Below, in pieces: positions 1-8,350 of a DNA stretch of 64,000 nucleotides. The DNA comes from Megasphaera massiliensis. Lineage in GTDB: Bacteria; Bacillota; Negativicutes; Veillonellales; Megasphaeraceae. Made by a program: the position numbers and the translations under genes. The DNA lies in NCBI RefSeq assembly GCF_000455225.1, contig NZ_HF954537.1, positions 211,079 to 275,078 on the forward strand, given 5' to 3'. Positions within the stretch are counted from its first letter, which is position 1, and every line of letters begins with the position of its first letter. The notes beneath the pieces are model-generated. The model made no database searches and was not told the DNA's origin. It saw nothing but the letters and a program-made list of their open reading frames with translations.

Positions 1-2
1 TC

Positions 3-353
3 TTGGCGGCCATCACCGAATGGATACCCATCGTCGGGCCGATCGTCGGCGCGGCACCGGCCATCCTCTTGGGGGCGTTAATAGACCTGTCCCTGGCCTT
101 GAAGGTTCTCATCTTCTACGTCGTCATTCAACAGATCGACAGCCACCTCATCATGCCCCAGGTCATGGGTGCCGTTATCAAACTCCATCCCGTGGTCATT
201 GTCATAGCCCTGCTCATCGGCGGGACCCTCTTTGGCATAGCCGGCATGATCCTTACCGTCCCGGTGACGGCAGTTTTACAGATTCTCTGCAAACATCTGT
301 GGTTTTACAATACCTATAGAGAAAAGGCGATGAATAAAAATGGAAACCAATAA
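3..353 (+). CDS. AI-2E family transporter, C-terminal part (starts before the window)
   Basis: The visible 116 residues are the end of a polytopic membrane protein. Three hydrophobic segments can be seen, with the sequence IVGPIVGAAPAILLGAL near the start and a conserved-looking PQVMG followed by KLHPVVIVIALLIGG. This arrangement is typical of the C-terminal third of AI-2E/PerM/YtvI-type permeases, where a Pro-rich re-entrant loop precedes the last helices. The family exports or takes up small molecules, and in most members the substrate is unknown. The short charged tail follows the last helix. The reading frame is open at the left edge, so the real start is upstream. The stop overlaps the fur-like gene by 14 bases, which suggests co-transcription. 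Confidence 0.8.
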   Translation: MAAITEWIPIVGPIVGAAPAILLGALIDLSLALKVLIFYVVIQQIDSHLIMPQVMGAVIKLHPVVIVIALLIGGTLFGIAGMILTVPVTAVLQILCKHLWFYNTYREKAMNKNGNQ

Positions 354-852
354 AAAAGAAATCATGGATACCATGATGAAACGCATGAAAGACAAGATTA
401 AATTCAAAAAATATAAGATGACGTCTCAGCGTCAGATCATCCTTCGGACCTTCGTCGAAAGCCCGATCCGCCATATGAGCGCCGAAGAAGTCTTTGAACT
501 GGTCAAAAAGAAGGCCCCCGATATCGGTTTGGCGACGGTCTATCGGACCCTTGATTTATTCACTCAGATGGACCTCCTCAAAAAGCTCGACTTCGACGAC
601 GGCTGCAGCCGTTACGAATTGAACGACCGCGACAATGAAGGCCATTACCATCACCACCTCATCTGCCTCGGCTGCGGAAAAGTGTGGGAATGCGAAGACG
701 ACCTTCTGGAAACGCTGGAAACGATTTTGGAAAAACAGCTTCACTTCCATACCGTCGACCATCAGCTCAAGGTCTACGGCTATTGCGAAGAATGCCAGAA
801 GAAGCGCGACGCCGAAGCAGAAGCCGAAGCGGCTGCGAAAGAAGCAGAATAG
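340..852 (+). CDS. Fur-family transcriptional regulator (Fur/PerR/Zur type)
   Basis: A 170-residue metal-responsive repressor. The N-terminal winged helix contains TSQRQIILRTF and the recognition region GLATVYRTLDLF. The C-terminal dimerisation domain has HYHHHLICLGCGKVWECED and then a second Cys pair, YCEECQ, giving the CxxC...CxxC structural zinc site usual in Fur proteins. Fur, PerR and Zur cannot be separated with confidence by eye. The N-terminus carries about 20 extra Lys/Met-rich residues, and a second in-frame ATG at 364 could be the real start. The C-terminus ends in an Ala/Glu repeat. The gene overlaps the preceding permease gene and is followed after one base by hemZ, so the three probably form one transcript. 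Confidence 0.9.
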   Translation: METNKKEIMDTMMKRMKDKIKFKKYKMTSQRQIILRTFVESPIRHMSAEEVFELVKKKAPDIGLATVYRTLDLFTQMDLLKKLDFDDGCSRYELNDRDNEGHYHHHLICLGCGKVWECEDDLLETLETILEKQLHFHTVDHQLKVYGYCEECQKKRDAEAEAEAAAKEAE

Positions 853-853
853 G

Positions 854-2307
854 ATGTCTGTAAAGACCTATACGTACTGCGGTCCCGAAAGCCTGCATTC
901 CCTCATCGGCCAGGTCATGGCCTCCCTGGGCTATGTCGGCGGTCGGGAAAGCCGCGACGTCGGAGCTGCCATCACCTTAAGGGACGATGGCAGCCATCTT
1001 TATGTCGGCTGTACCTTTACGGAGGACGGGCAGTCGTGGTCGTCTGAAATCGGGCTCTTGTCGAAAGACGATCCGCGAAAGCTCGTCAAAGACTGCCTTA
1101 TTCACTGGCACCAGCGTTTTACCGGTCACGGCCCGGGTCCGTGGGGAACCCTCATCGGCGTGCGGCCGACGAAACTCGTTCACCATCTCTTTGACCAAGG
1201 CCTTGATGAAAGGGGTGCCGAAAAGGTGCTGACCGACGACTATGACGTGGCCGATAAGACGGCTAAGGACCTCGTCGCCATGGCAAGTCTCCAGCGTCCC
1301 TATGTAACCGACCGCGGCCGGAAGATTGCCCTCTACGTCGGCATCCCGTACTGCCCCAGTCACTGCCTGTACTGCTCCTTTCCGTCACGCCTCATCGGCG
1401 GAGAAGGGGAGGATGGCCTTACGGCTTTTCGCGACGCCATGCTGCGCGATTTCGATGACTTGGCAGACCTTTGCCGGGACTACGGCCTCGATGTGACGTC
1501 CCTCTACGTCGGCGGCGGAACGCCGACCTGCCTGCCCCCATGGGTTTTGAAGCCCCTCATGGAGCGGTTGGCCCGAAATTTCCCGAGCGTCCGTGAATGG
1601 ACCGTCGAAGCCGGGCGGCCCGACACGGCTGAAGAAGGGGTCCTTACGATGCTCAAGGACTGCGGTGTCAATCGCATCAGCGTCAATCCCCAGACGATGC
1701 AGCAGCACCTCCTCGACGCCTTGGGGCGCCGCCACAGTGTAGACGATATTTATACCATGTATGAGACGTGCCGCAAAGTCGGATTTTCCGTCATCAACAT
1801 GGATTTTATTGCCGGACTTCCGGGGCAAACCGTAGGGGATATGCAGGAAAATATGGAAATAGTTTGCAAACTGCACCCGGAAAATGTTACAATTCATACG
1901 TTAGCATTAAAAAACGGGCACCTCTATTCCATCACGACCTGCGGGAAAAAATTCCGCTGGCTGACGTGACGGGCCGCATGGTCAGCCTTTGTCAGTCTGT
2001 TTTGGCAGGCGGAGGCTACGTCCCTTATTATATGTACCGCCAGAAATACATGGCCGCCAGCTTTGCCAATGTCGGCTACGCGCTGCCGGGCACGGTCAGT
2101 GCTTATAATATCGAGATGATGGAAGAACGGCAGTCTGTCTTGGCAGCCGGACCGGGCGGGGCGACGAAGTTCCTCGGCCGTGACGGTCATACGCTGGAAA
2201 AAGTATATATGCCGAAAGATGTCAATACATACATTCAGGCGCTGGACGACAAAATGGCTCGGCGCCGCCGTTTGTGTGCTATCGTATACGGAGGAGAGGA
2301 TATTTAA
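854..2307 (+). CDS. hemZ: HemZ-like radical SAM protein (coproporphyrinogen dehydrogenase family), frameshifted in this sequence
   Basis: Radical SAM enzyme of the oxygen-independent coproporphyrinogen dehydrogenase type, acting in haem synthesis. The N-terminal part ends in GPWGTLIGVRPTKL, characteristic of HemZ. The [4Fe-4S] motif is CPSHCLYC (CxxxCxxC), followed by YVGGGTPT. The frame breaks at an A6 run at 1909-1914. Frame one ends at 1969, but the expected continuation (KKRAPLFHHDLREKIP...YYMYRQKY) runs in the -1 frame to 2307. Restoring one A gives about 484 residues, the normal family length. The break sits on A AAA AAC, a known -1 slippery heptamer, but a missing base in a homopolymer is simpler because rpsO and cas5c show the same fault. 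The start at 854 is two bases after the fur stop. Confidence 0.85.
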
Positions 2308-2308
2308 A

Positions 2309-3574
2309 ATGGCTATTACTGCACCGAGAGGTACGCAGGATTTCCTGCCGGAACAGACGGCGGAATGGCAGTGGCTGGAAGCAAGAATCCGGCAGATCTG
2401 CTCGCTCTATGGTTTTGGCGAAATCCGTACGCCTATGTTTGAAAGTACCGAATTATTTTTACGGGGTATCGGGGAAACGACAGACGTCGTTACCAAAGAA
2501 ATGTATACCTTTGAAGACCGCGGCGGCCGCAGCATGACCTTGCGTCCGGAAAATACGGCATCTGTCGTCCGGGCCTTTCTCGAGCACAAGCTCTACGGCG
2601 AACCGCAGGTCCATAAATTGTACTATATGGGGCCCATGTTCCGTCATGACCGTCCCCAGGCCGGTCGCTACCGCCAGTTCACCCAGTTCGGTGTCGAAGA
2701 AATCGGCTCCAAGGATCCGGCCGTCGATGCAGAAATCATCGCCATGGCCTTCCAGCTCTTCCGGGAACTGGGACTGACGGATCTCGTCCTGCACCTCAAT
2801 TCCGTAGGCTGCCCGAAGTGCCGTCCCGTTTACCGCCAGAAACTGCTCGATTTCTTCGCCGATAAGAAGGATCAGCTCTGCGACGACTGCAATTCGCGGT
2901 TGGAAAAGAATCCGCTCCGCGTCCTCGACTGCAAAGAAGACGGCGAAAAGATGATGAAAATGGGCGTGCCTTTGATTACGGATAATCTCTGCGACGAATG
3001 TAAGGAACACTTCCACAAAGTCCAGGAATATCTGACGGCCATCGGCATTCCCTTTACCCTCGACCCGCGCCTGGTCCGCGGCCTCGACTACTATACCAAT
3101 ACGGCCTTTGAAATCATGTACGCTCCCTTGGGCGCACAGAGCACGGTCTGCGGCGGCGGCCGCTACGACGGCCTCATCGAAGAAGTGGGCGGTCCGTCAA
3201 CGCCGGGCATCGGCTTTGCCATCGGCATGGAACGCTTGCTCCTGACCTTAAAGGAACAAGGCCTCATGCCGCCGATGGATGCCAAAAAGCCGGTATTCAT
3301 CGTCGCCCTCGGCGATGCGGCCAAGACCAAGGCCTTTGAACTCCAGCAGGCCCTGCGCCAAAAAGGTTTCTATGCTGAAATCGACCTCTTGGGCCGCAGC
3401 ATGAAAGGCCAGATGAAGTCGGCCAATAAACTGAATGCCGATTACACGGTCATCATCGGTGACGATGAATTGGCCAACGGCGCCGCCATGGTCCGCGATA
3501 TGGCCAGCAAAGAACAAGTCAGCGTTCCCCTTGATGGGATTGTTGCATATATGGAAACACACAAGAAGGGATGA
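2309..3574 (+). CDS. hisS: Histidyl-tRNA synthetase
   Basis: Class II aminoacyl-tRNA synthetase that charges tRNA-His in the cytoplasm; 421 residues, the usual bacterial length. It begins with [10 protein letters not shown], as HisRS proteins do. Motif 2 is [17 protein letters not shown], the histidine-specific signature is [13 protein letters not shown], and motif 3 is [13 protein letters not shown]. The last ~95 residues form the anticodon-binding domain. The start at 2309 is chosen because GGAGGAGAGGA lies just upstream; longer in-frame versions run back into hemZ. It is the first of two adjacent synthetase genes, with aspS starting seven bases after its stop. Confidence 0.97.
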   Translation: MAITAPRGTQDFLPEQTAEWQWLEARIRQICSLYGFGEIRTPMFESTELFLRGIGETTDVVTKEMYTFEDRGGRSMTLRPENTASVVRAFLEHKLYGEPQVHKLYYMGPMFRHDRPQAGRYRQFTQFGVEEIGSKDPAVDAEIIAMAFQLFRELGLTDLVLHLNSVGCPKCRPVYRQKLLDFFADKKDQLCDDCNSRLEKNPLRVLDCKEDGEKMMKMGVPLITDNLCDECKEHFHKVQEYLTAIGIPFTLDPRLVRGLDYYTNTAFEIMYAPLGAQSTVCGGGRYDGLIEEVGGPSTPGIGFAIGMERLLLTLKEQGLMPPMDAKKPVFIVALGDAAKTKAFELQQALRQKGFYAEIDLLGRSMKGQMKSANKLNADYTVIIGDDELANGAAMVRDMASKEQVSVPLDGIVAYMETHKKG

Positions 3575-3581
3575 TTTACTC

Positions 3582-5375
3582 ATGGATACAATGGAAGGTT
3601 TACACCGCTCCCACTACTGCGCTGAAGTAAGCGAAGCGGATAAGGGCAAAGAAGTCGTCTTGACCGGCTGGGTTGAACGCCGCCGCGACCACGGCGGATT
3701 GATTTTCATCGACCTCCGCGACCGCACGGGCATCGTACAGGTCGTCGCTTCTCCGGACTACGAACAGGCTTCTTTCGATAAGGCAGAACAGGTCCGCACG
3801 GAATACGTTCTCGTCGTCCGCGGCGTCGTCCGCATGCGTGACGCCGATACGGTCAACCCCAAGATGAAGACCGGCACGATCGAAATCCGCTGCGAAGAAC
3901 TGCGCATCCTCAACTCGTCGAAGACGCCGCCGTTCTATATTGAAGACAACATCGACGTCGACGAAAAGATTCGCCTGAAATACCGCTACCTCGACCTTCG
4001 CCGTCCGGAAATGCAGAACAACCTCATCATGCGCCATAAAGTAAAGCATGCCATGCGCACCTTCTTGAACGGCCACGGCTTCATCGATATCGAAACGCCG
4101 GAACTGTGCAAGAGCACGCCTGAAGGCGCTCGTGACTACCTCGTACCGAGCCGCGTCAACGAAGGCAAGTTCTACGCACTGCCCCAGTCGCCGCAGATCT
4201 TCAAACAGCTGCTCATGATCTCCGGCATGGACCGTTACTACCAGATCGCCCGCTGCTTCCGCGACGAAGACCTGCGTGCCGACCGTCAGCCGGAATTCAC
4301 CCAGCTCGACATGGAAATGTCCTTCATGGATCAGGAAGAAATCCTGACCTTGGTTGAAGAAATGGTACACTACATCTTCAAAGAAACCCTGGGTCACGAC
4401 GTCAAGCTCCCGATTCACCGCATGACTTGGGATTACGCCATGGAAAACTACGGCTCCGACAAACCGGACCTGCGCTTCGACATGAAATTTACCGACGTAA
4501 CGGAACTCGTCAAAGACACGGACTTCAAAGTCTTCCGCAGCGTCATCGATAACGGCGGCCAGGTTAAAGCCATCAACGTCAAAGGCGACGCCGATATTCC
4601 ACGCCGCGAACTGGACGGCCTCGTCGAATACGTCAGCCATTACGGTGCAAAAGGTCTCGCTTGGATCGGCTTCCTCGAAGACGGCACCCTGAAATCGCAG
4701 ATCAAGAAATTCTTCGGCGAAGACAAACTCCTTGAAATCGGTAAAGCCTGCGGCGCTGAAAAGGGCGACTTAGTCCTCATGATCGCCGACAAACCGAAGG
4801 TCGTTGCAGCCGCTCTCGGCGAACTGCGTAAAGAAATGGCTCGCCGCATGAATCTCATCGACGAAAACCAATTCGCCTTCACTTGGGTCGTCGACTTCCC
4901 GATGTTTGAATACAGCGAAGAAGAAAAGCGCTACGTCGCTATGCACCATCCGTTCACGGCCATGCGCGACGAAGATATGGATAAACTCGAAACCGACCCG
5001 GGTCACGTCTATGCCAAGGCCTATGACCTCGTACTCAACGGCATCGAACTCGGCGGCGGCTCCCTGCGTATCTACCAACCCGACGTCCAGCAGCGCGTCT
5101 TTAAAGCCATCGGCCTGACGCCGGAAGAAGCAGAACAGAAATTCGGCTTCCTCCTCCGTGCTTTCGAATACGGTGCACCGCCCCATGGCGGCCTGGCATT
5201 CGGTTTGGACCGCATGATCATGCTCATGCTCAAACGCAAGTCCATCCGTGACGTCATCGCCTTCCCGAAGACGCAGAACGCTATCGACCCCATGAGCGAA
5301 GCTCCGTCGACGGTTGCATTGAAACAGCTGCATGAACTTCATATTCAGGTTGAAGAAGACTTAGTCAGCAAATAA
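3582..5375 (+). CDS. aspS: Aspartyl-tRNA synthetase
   Basis: Class II synthetase charging tRNA-Asp, and possibly tRNA-Asn if the organism uses the amidotransferase route. It has 597 residues, matching the bacterial type with an inserted GAD domain. The N-terminal OB-fold anticodon domain includes LTGWVERRRDHGG. Motif 2 is CFRDEDLRADRQPEFTQLD, and motif 3 is GLAFGLDRMIMLML near the end. The start at 3582 gives MDTMEGLHRSHYC; a second ATG at 3591 is possible, since the upstream AAGAAGGG is about 11 bases from 3582. It is co-directional with hisS and followed by a good terminator. Confidence 0.97.
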   Translation: MDTMEGLHRSHYCAEVSEADKGKEVVLTGWVERRRDHGGLIFIDLRDRTGIVQVVASPDYEQASFDKAEQVRTEYVLVVRGVVRMRDADTVNPKMKTGTIEIRCEELRILNSSKTPPFYIEDNIDVDEKIRLKYRYLDLRRPEMQNNLIMRHKVKHAMRTFLNGHGFIDIETPELCKSTPEGARDYLVPSRVNEGKFYALPQSPQIFKQLLMISGMDRYYQIARCFRDEDLRADRQPEFTQLDMEMSFMDQEEILTLVEEMVHYIFKETLGHDVKLPIHRMTWDYAMENYGSDKPDLRFDMKFTDVTELVKDTDFKVFRSVIDNGGQVKAINVKGDADIPRRELDGLVEYVSHYGAKGLAWIGFLEDGTLKSQIKKFFGEDKLLEIGKACGAEKGDLVLMIADKPKVVAAALGELRKEMARRMNLIDENQFAFTWVVDFPMFEYSEEEKRYVAMHHPFTAMRDEDMDKLETDPGHVYAKAYDLVLNGIELGGGSLRIYQPDVQQRVFKAIGLTPEEAEQKFGFLLRAFEYGAPPHGGLAFGLDRMIMLMLKRKSIRDVIAFPKTQNAIDPMSEAPSTVALKQLHELHIQVEEDLVSK

Positions 5376-5396
5376 GTTTGTACCATAAAACAAAAG

Positions 5397-5428
5397 AGAG
5401 GCTGTCCTTACGGATGGCTTCTTTTTTT
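5397..5428 (+). terminator. Rho-independent terminator after aspS
   Basis: An 11-bp stem with several G-U pairs (AGAGGCTGTCC pairing with GGATGGCTTCT), a TTAC loop and a run of seven T. It closes the hisS-aspS transcript immediately before the ars promoter. Confidence 0.85.
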
Positions 5429-5436
5429 GTATATAG

Positions 5437-5490
5437 ATTGACAAATATCAATGTGAGAATTATACTGTTCATAGATTGATACATATCAAT
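5437..5490 (+). promoter_or_regulatory. ars promoter with two ArsR-type palindromic operators
   Basis: The promoter is TTGACA (5438-5443), a 17-base spacer, and TATACT (5461-5466). Two ATTGA...TCAAT inverted repeats flank it: ATTGACAAATATCAAT at 5437-5452 overlapping the -35 element, and the perfect palindrome ATTGATACATATCAAT at 5475-5490 downstream of the -10. ATTGA/TCAAT half-sites are of the kind bound by ArsR/SmtB repressors, so autoregulation by the adjacent arsR is likely. A weaker related half-site occurs near 5845, before arsD. Confidence 0.8.
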
Positions 5491-5507
5491 ATGAAAGGGA
5501 GAGGGTC

Positions 5508-5819
5508 ATGGAAGAAAAGGAAGTGATTCGCGTATTGAAAGCCTTAGGGGATGAAAAGCGCCTTCGCATTTTGTCGCTCTTGCGCCAGGGTGAACGCTGT
5601 GCCTGCGTCCTCTTAGAAGACCTGAATCTGTCGCAGCCGACCTTATCGCACCATATGAAGATTCTCTGCGATGCCAATCTCGTCACCGGCCGCAGAGAGG
5701 GGAAGTGGGTCTATTATTCCCTGAATGCCCGCCAAGGGGAAGCCCTGCAGCAGATGATCGGCGATTTGATGAACCCTTCCGGTGACGCGGCTCCCGATGA
5801 CAGGGACTGCTGCTGCTGA
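5508..5819 (+). CDS. arsR: ArsR-family repressor of the ars operon
   Basis: A 103-residue winged-helix repressor. It has the ArsR recognition core LNLSQPTLSHHMKIL and the N-terminal IRVLKALGDEKRLRILSLL. The metalloid-binding motif of classical ArsR (CVCDL) is represented by ERCACVLLEDL, with two Cys separated by one residue. The C-terminus ends in three consecutive Cys, which could add metal ligands. In family members, binding of As(III) or Sb(III) releases the protein from the operator. The operator pair just upstream and the arsD-arsA genes downstream support the assignment. GGGAGAGG precedes the ATG. Confidence 0.92.
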   Translation: MEEKEVIRVLKALGDEKRLRILSLLRQGERCACVLLEDLNLSQPTLSHHMKILCDANLVTGRREGKWVYYSLNARQGEALQQMIGDLMNPSGDAAPDDRDCCC

Positions 5820-5888
5820 AGTCGGCCGTTTTTCGGCCTTATATATTGATAGATGTAAATGTATAAATTTATTGAGGAGGCTTTTATC

Positions 5889-6359
5889 ATGAAACAGATG
5901 GAAATTTTTGAACAAGCGATGTGCTGCCCGACCGGTCTCTGCGGCCCGTCTATTGATCCGGAACTATTACGCCTGTCGGCCGTGCTTGAAACCTTGAAGG
6001 GGAAGGGCATCGTCGTCGGCCGCTATAACTTGTCGAACGATCCTATGAAATTCGTTCAGACCAAGGCCGTCACCGATTTTCTTCAGAATCACGGTCCGGA
6101 AGAACTGCCCTTGGTCCTCGTCGACGGCGCCGTTCAATTTTCCGGCCGCTATCCGACGAATGAGGAATTCGCCGATATTCTCGGCTTTGATGTCGCCTTG
6201 TTAAATGATGCTGCCGATGCCTGCCAGGATACGTCCTGTGCTGACGGCGGCGATTCGTCAGCCTGCGGCTGCGGAGACGATACCGGTTCTTGCTGCGGCG
6301 ATGATACGAGCAGCGATACTTCCTCCTGCTGCTGTGGTGACGGCAGTTCCTGCTGCTAA
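5889..6359 (+). CDS. arsD: ArsD arsenite metallochaperone with an extended Cys-rich tail
   Basis: ArsD hands As(III)/Sb(III) to the ArsA ATPase. The N-terminus has Cys12, Cys13 and Cys18 (QAMCCPTGLCGPS), the metalloid site that is essential in characterised ArsD proteins. The thioredoxin-like core continues through VLVDGAVQFSGRYPTNEE. The protein is 156 residues, longer than the usual ~120, because of a tail of repeated Asp/Ser/Gly with 14 Cys in singles, pairs and one triplet, far more than the two Cys pairs known in this region of plasmid ArsD. The start at 5889 follows GAGGAGG with good spacing. It lies between arsR and arsA in one operon. Confidence 0.93.
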   Translation: MKQMEIFEQAMCCPTGLCGPSIDPELLRLSAVLETLKGKGIVVGRYNLSNDPMKFVQTKAVTDFLQNHGPEELPLVLVDGAVQFSGRYPTNEEFADILGFDVALLNDAADACQDTSCADGGDSSACGCGDDTGSCCGDDTSSDTSSCCCGDGSSCC

Positions 6360-6365
6360 GGGGGA

Positions 6366-8108
6366 ATGATGATGACCTTATATAATCCTTTAGAGGTTGT
6401 CCGTACGAAATACCTCTTTTTGACCGGGAAGGGAGGCGTCGGCAAGACATCCGTTGCCTGTGCGACGGCAGTTGCCTTAGCTGATGCCGGGCGTAAGGTG
6501 CTGCTCATCAGTACCGATCCGGCGTCGAATCTGCAGGACGTCTTTTCCATGGAGCTGAGTGATGAGGATACGCCCATTCCGGAAGCCGCCAATCTGTTCG
6601 TTGCCAACTTAGACCCCATTCAGGCGGCAGCCGCCTATCGGGAGAGCGTCGTCGGTCCGTATCGCGGTCTCTTACCGGAAGCGGCCCTGCGCAATATGGA
6701 AGAGCAGTTGTCCGGCTCTTGTACCGTCGAAATTGCCGCCTTCAATGAATTTACTCGCTTCCTGACCGATGGCGAGATCAGTAAAGATTATGATCACATC
6801 ATCTTCGATACGGCGCCGACCGGTCATACCCTGCGGATGCTGCAGCTGCCGTCGGCGTGGAGCCAATTCATTCAAAAGAGCAAGCACGGCGCGTCCTGCC
6901 TGGGGCAGCTGGCCGGCTTGGAGTCGAAAAAAGAAGTATATAAAAAAGCCGTGGAAACCTTGGCTGATGAGACAGCGACGACGATGCTCCTCGTAGCCAG
7001 ACCGGACCTGCTGCCTCTAAAAGAAGCCGGTCGAGCCTCGGCAGAATTGGCGGCCCTGGGCATTTCAAATCAAGTTATCGTCATCAACGGCAAGCTCACG
7101 GCTTGGGACGATGACCTTACCCGCAGCCTCTATGAAAAGCAGGAGTCGGCATTGAAATCCATTCCGGAACTGCTCCCGGCCCTGCCGATTTTTGAAATCC
7201 CCCTGCGTTCGTACAACGTGACCGGTCTCGACCATGTACGGGCCCTGCTCAAGGGAGAACTGGCCGAAGGGGAAAGAGGAACTGACGAGATGAAACCGGT
7301 CAGCCCTCTTTCGTCGGTCATCGATGACTTAGAGCAAAAGGGCCGTAAGATCATCTTTACCATGGGCAAGGGCGGCGTCGGCAAGACGACCGTTGCGGCG
7401 GCCATTGCCATGGAACTGGCTCGGCGCGGCCACCGCGTCCATCTGACGACGACCGATCCGGCAGCCCATGTAGATGACATCGTCGAACAGACGGCAGGCC
7501 TGACCATAAGCCGCATCGATGAAGGCGCCGCTTTGCAGCAGTATAGGAGGGCCGTGTTGGACGAAGCCAAGGGCAATGGCCTGGGAACTGCGGACCTGGC
7601 CTATATCGAAGAAGACTTGCGCTCGCCTTGTACCCAGGAAATCGCCGTCTTCCATGCCTTTGCCGACATCGTCGATCAGGCTGATGACCAAATCGTCGTC
7701 ATCGATACGGCGCCGACCGGTCATACCCTGTTGCTCTTGGAATCGACGGAAAACTATGATAAGGAAATCCGCCGGACTCGCGGCGTGACGCCGCCGTCGG
7801 TACAGCATTTACTGCCGCGCCTTAAGAGCGACGATACGGAAGTGGTCATCGTCACCCTGCCGGAAGCGACGCCGGTCTACGAAGCTCAGCGCCTCGAAGC
7901 GGACTTGAAACGGACGGAACTTCACTGCCATTGGTGGGTCATTAACAAGGCTTTTTGCCGGGCCGGGACGACGAGTCCTTTGCTCCAGGCTAAAGCCAAT
8001 CAGGAAATTCCCTGGATCAATACCGTTCATGACCATACGAAGGGCCATGCGGCCTTGATTCCTTGGAAATCGGCTGAAGTGCGCGGCTCTATGTTAGAAA
8101 CCTTATAA
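6366..8108 (+). CDS. arsA: ArsA arsenite-activated ATPase, two-domain form
   Basis: 580 residues made of two homologous P-loop halves (A1 and A2), as in plasmid ArsA (about 583). Each half has a deviant Walker A, GKGGVGKTS and GKGGVGKTT, and a signal-transduction motif DTAPTGHTL. Cys119 (SGSCTVEI), Cys178 (ASCLGQLAG) and Cys422 (SPCTQEIAVF) match the three metalloid ligands of known ArsA proteins. ArsA normally drives the permease ArsB, but no arsB or acr3 gene follows. Three consecutive ATG codons (6366, 6369, 6372) follow a GGGGGA ribosome site, and the last has the best spacing. Confidence 0.95.
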   Translation: MMMTLYNPLEVVRTKYLFLTGKGGVGKTSVACATAVALADAGRKVLLISTDPASNLQDVFSMELSDEDTPIPEAANLFVANLDPIQAAAAYRESVVGPYRGLLPEAALRNMEEQLSGSCTVEIAAFNEFTRFLTDGEISKDYDHIIFDTAPTGHTLRMLQLPSAWSQFIQKSKHGASCLGQLAGLESKKEVYKKAVETLADETATTMLLVARPDLLPLKEAGRASAELAALGISNQVIVINGKLTAWDDDLTRSLYEKQESALKSIPELLPALPIFEIPLRSYNVTGLDHVRALLKGELAEGERGTDEMKPVSPLSSVIDDLEQKGRKIIFTMGKGGVGKTTVAAAIAMELARRGHRVHLTTTDPAAHVDDIVEQTAGLTISRIDEGAALQQYRRAVLDEAKGNGLGTADLAYIEEDLRSPCTQEIAVFHAFADIVDQADDQIVVIDTAPTGHTLLLLESTENYDKEIRRTRGVTPPSVQHLLPRLKSDDTEVVIVTLPEATPVYEAQRLEADLKRTELHCHWWVINKAFCRAGTTSPLLQAKANQEIPWINTVHDHTKGHAALIPWKSAEVRGSMLETL

Positions 8109-8119
8109 GCAAGCAGACA

Positions 8120-8157
8120 TATCCCGAATCATGAAGCAGCGGGATACATCCTTTTTT
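8120..8157 (+). terminator. Probable terminator after arsA
   Basis: A 7-bp stem (TATCCCG/CGGGATA) with a 13-base loop, followed after five bases by six T. It is weaker than the others in the window. The next ~130 bases, to the palindrome at 8292, show no gene. Confidence 0.45.
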
Positions 8158-8285
8158 CAGCAATAGTCTGTGATATAGGCATTTTGGGACATCTTTATGA
8201 CTTGTTGCTGACGTCGGTATCTTAAGCGAAGGAAGGGCTGCTGACCTTGTTTCTGTGGTGACGAAGTAAGCTTGAGTTTAGACAT

Positions 8286-8325
8286 AAAAAAGGGACGCTA
8301 TGAAAAATTTCATAGCGTCCCTTTT
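8286..8325. terminator. Bidirectional terminator between arsA and the reductase gene
   Basis: A perfect 14-bp inverted repeat (GGGACGCTATGAAA and its complement) flanked by an A run on the left and a T run on the right, so it can act in both directions. It should mainly end the minus-strand transcript of the reductase gene that stops at 8351. Confidence 0.85.
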
Positions 8326-8350
8326 TCGTATGCTGTTATATGGGGAGGAG

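Noticed and set aside
1905-1925. Programmed -1 frameshifting as the main explanation for hemZ
   Set aside because: The slippery heptamer is real, but no stimulatory structure is seen, and the same type of one-base loss occurs in rpsO and cas5c where no such signal fits.
3600-4640. A 346-codon minus-strand frame within aspS
   Set aside because: Shadow of the AspRS gene; composition is the complement of aspS codons and no ribosome site is present.
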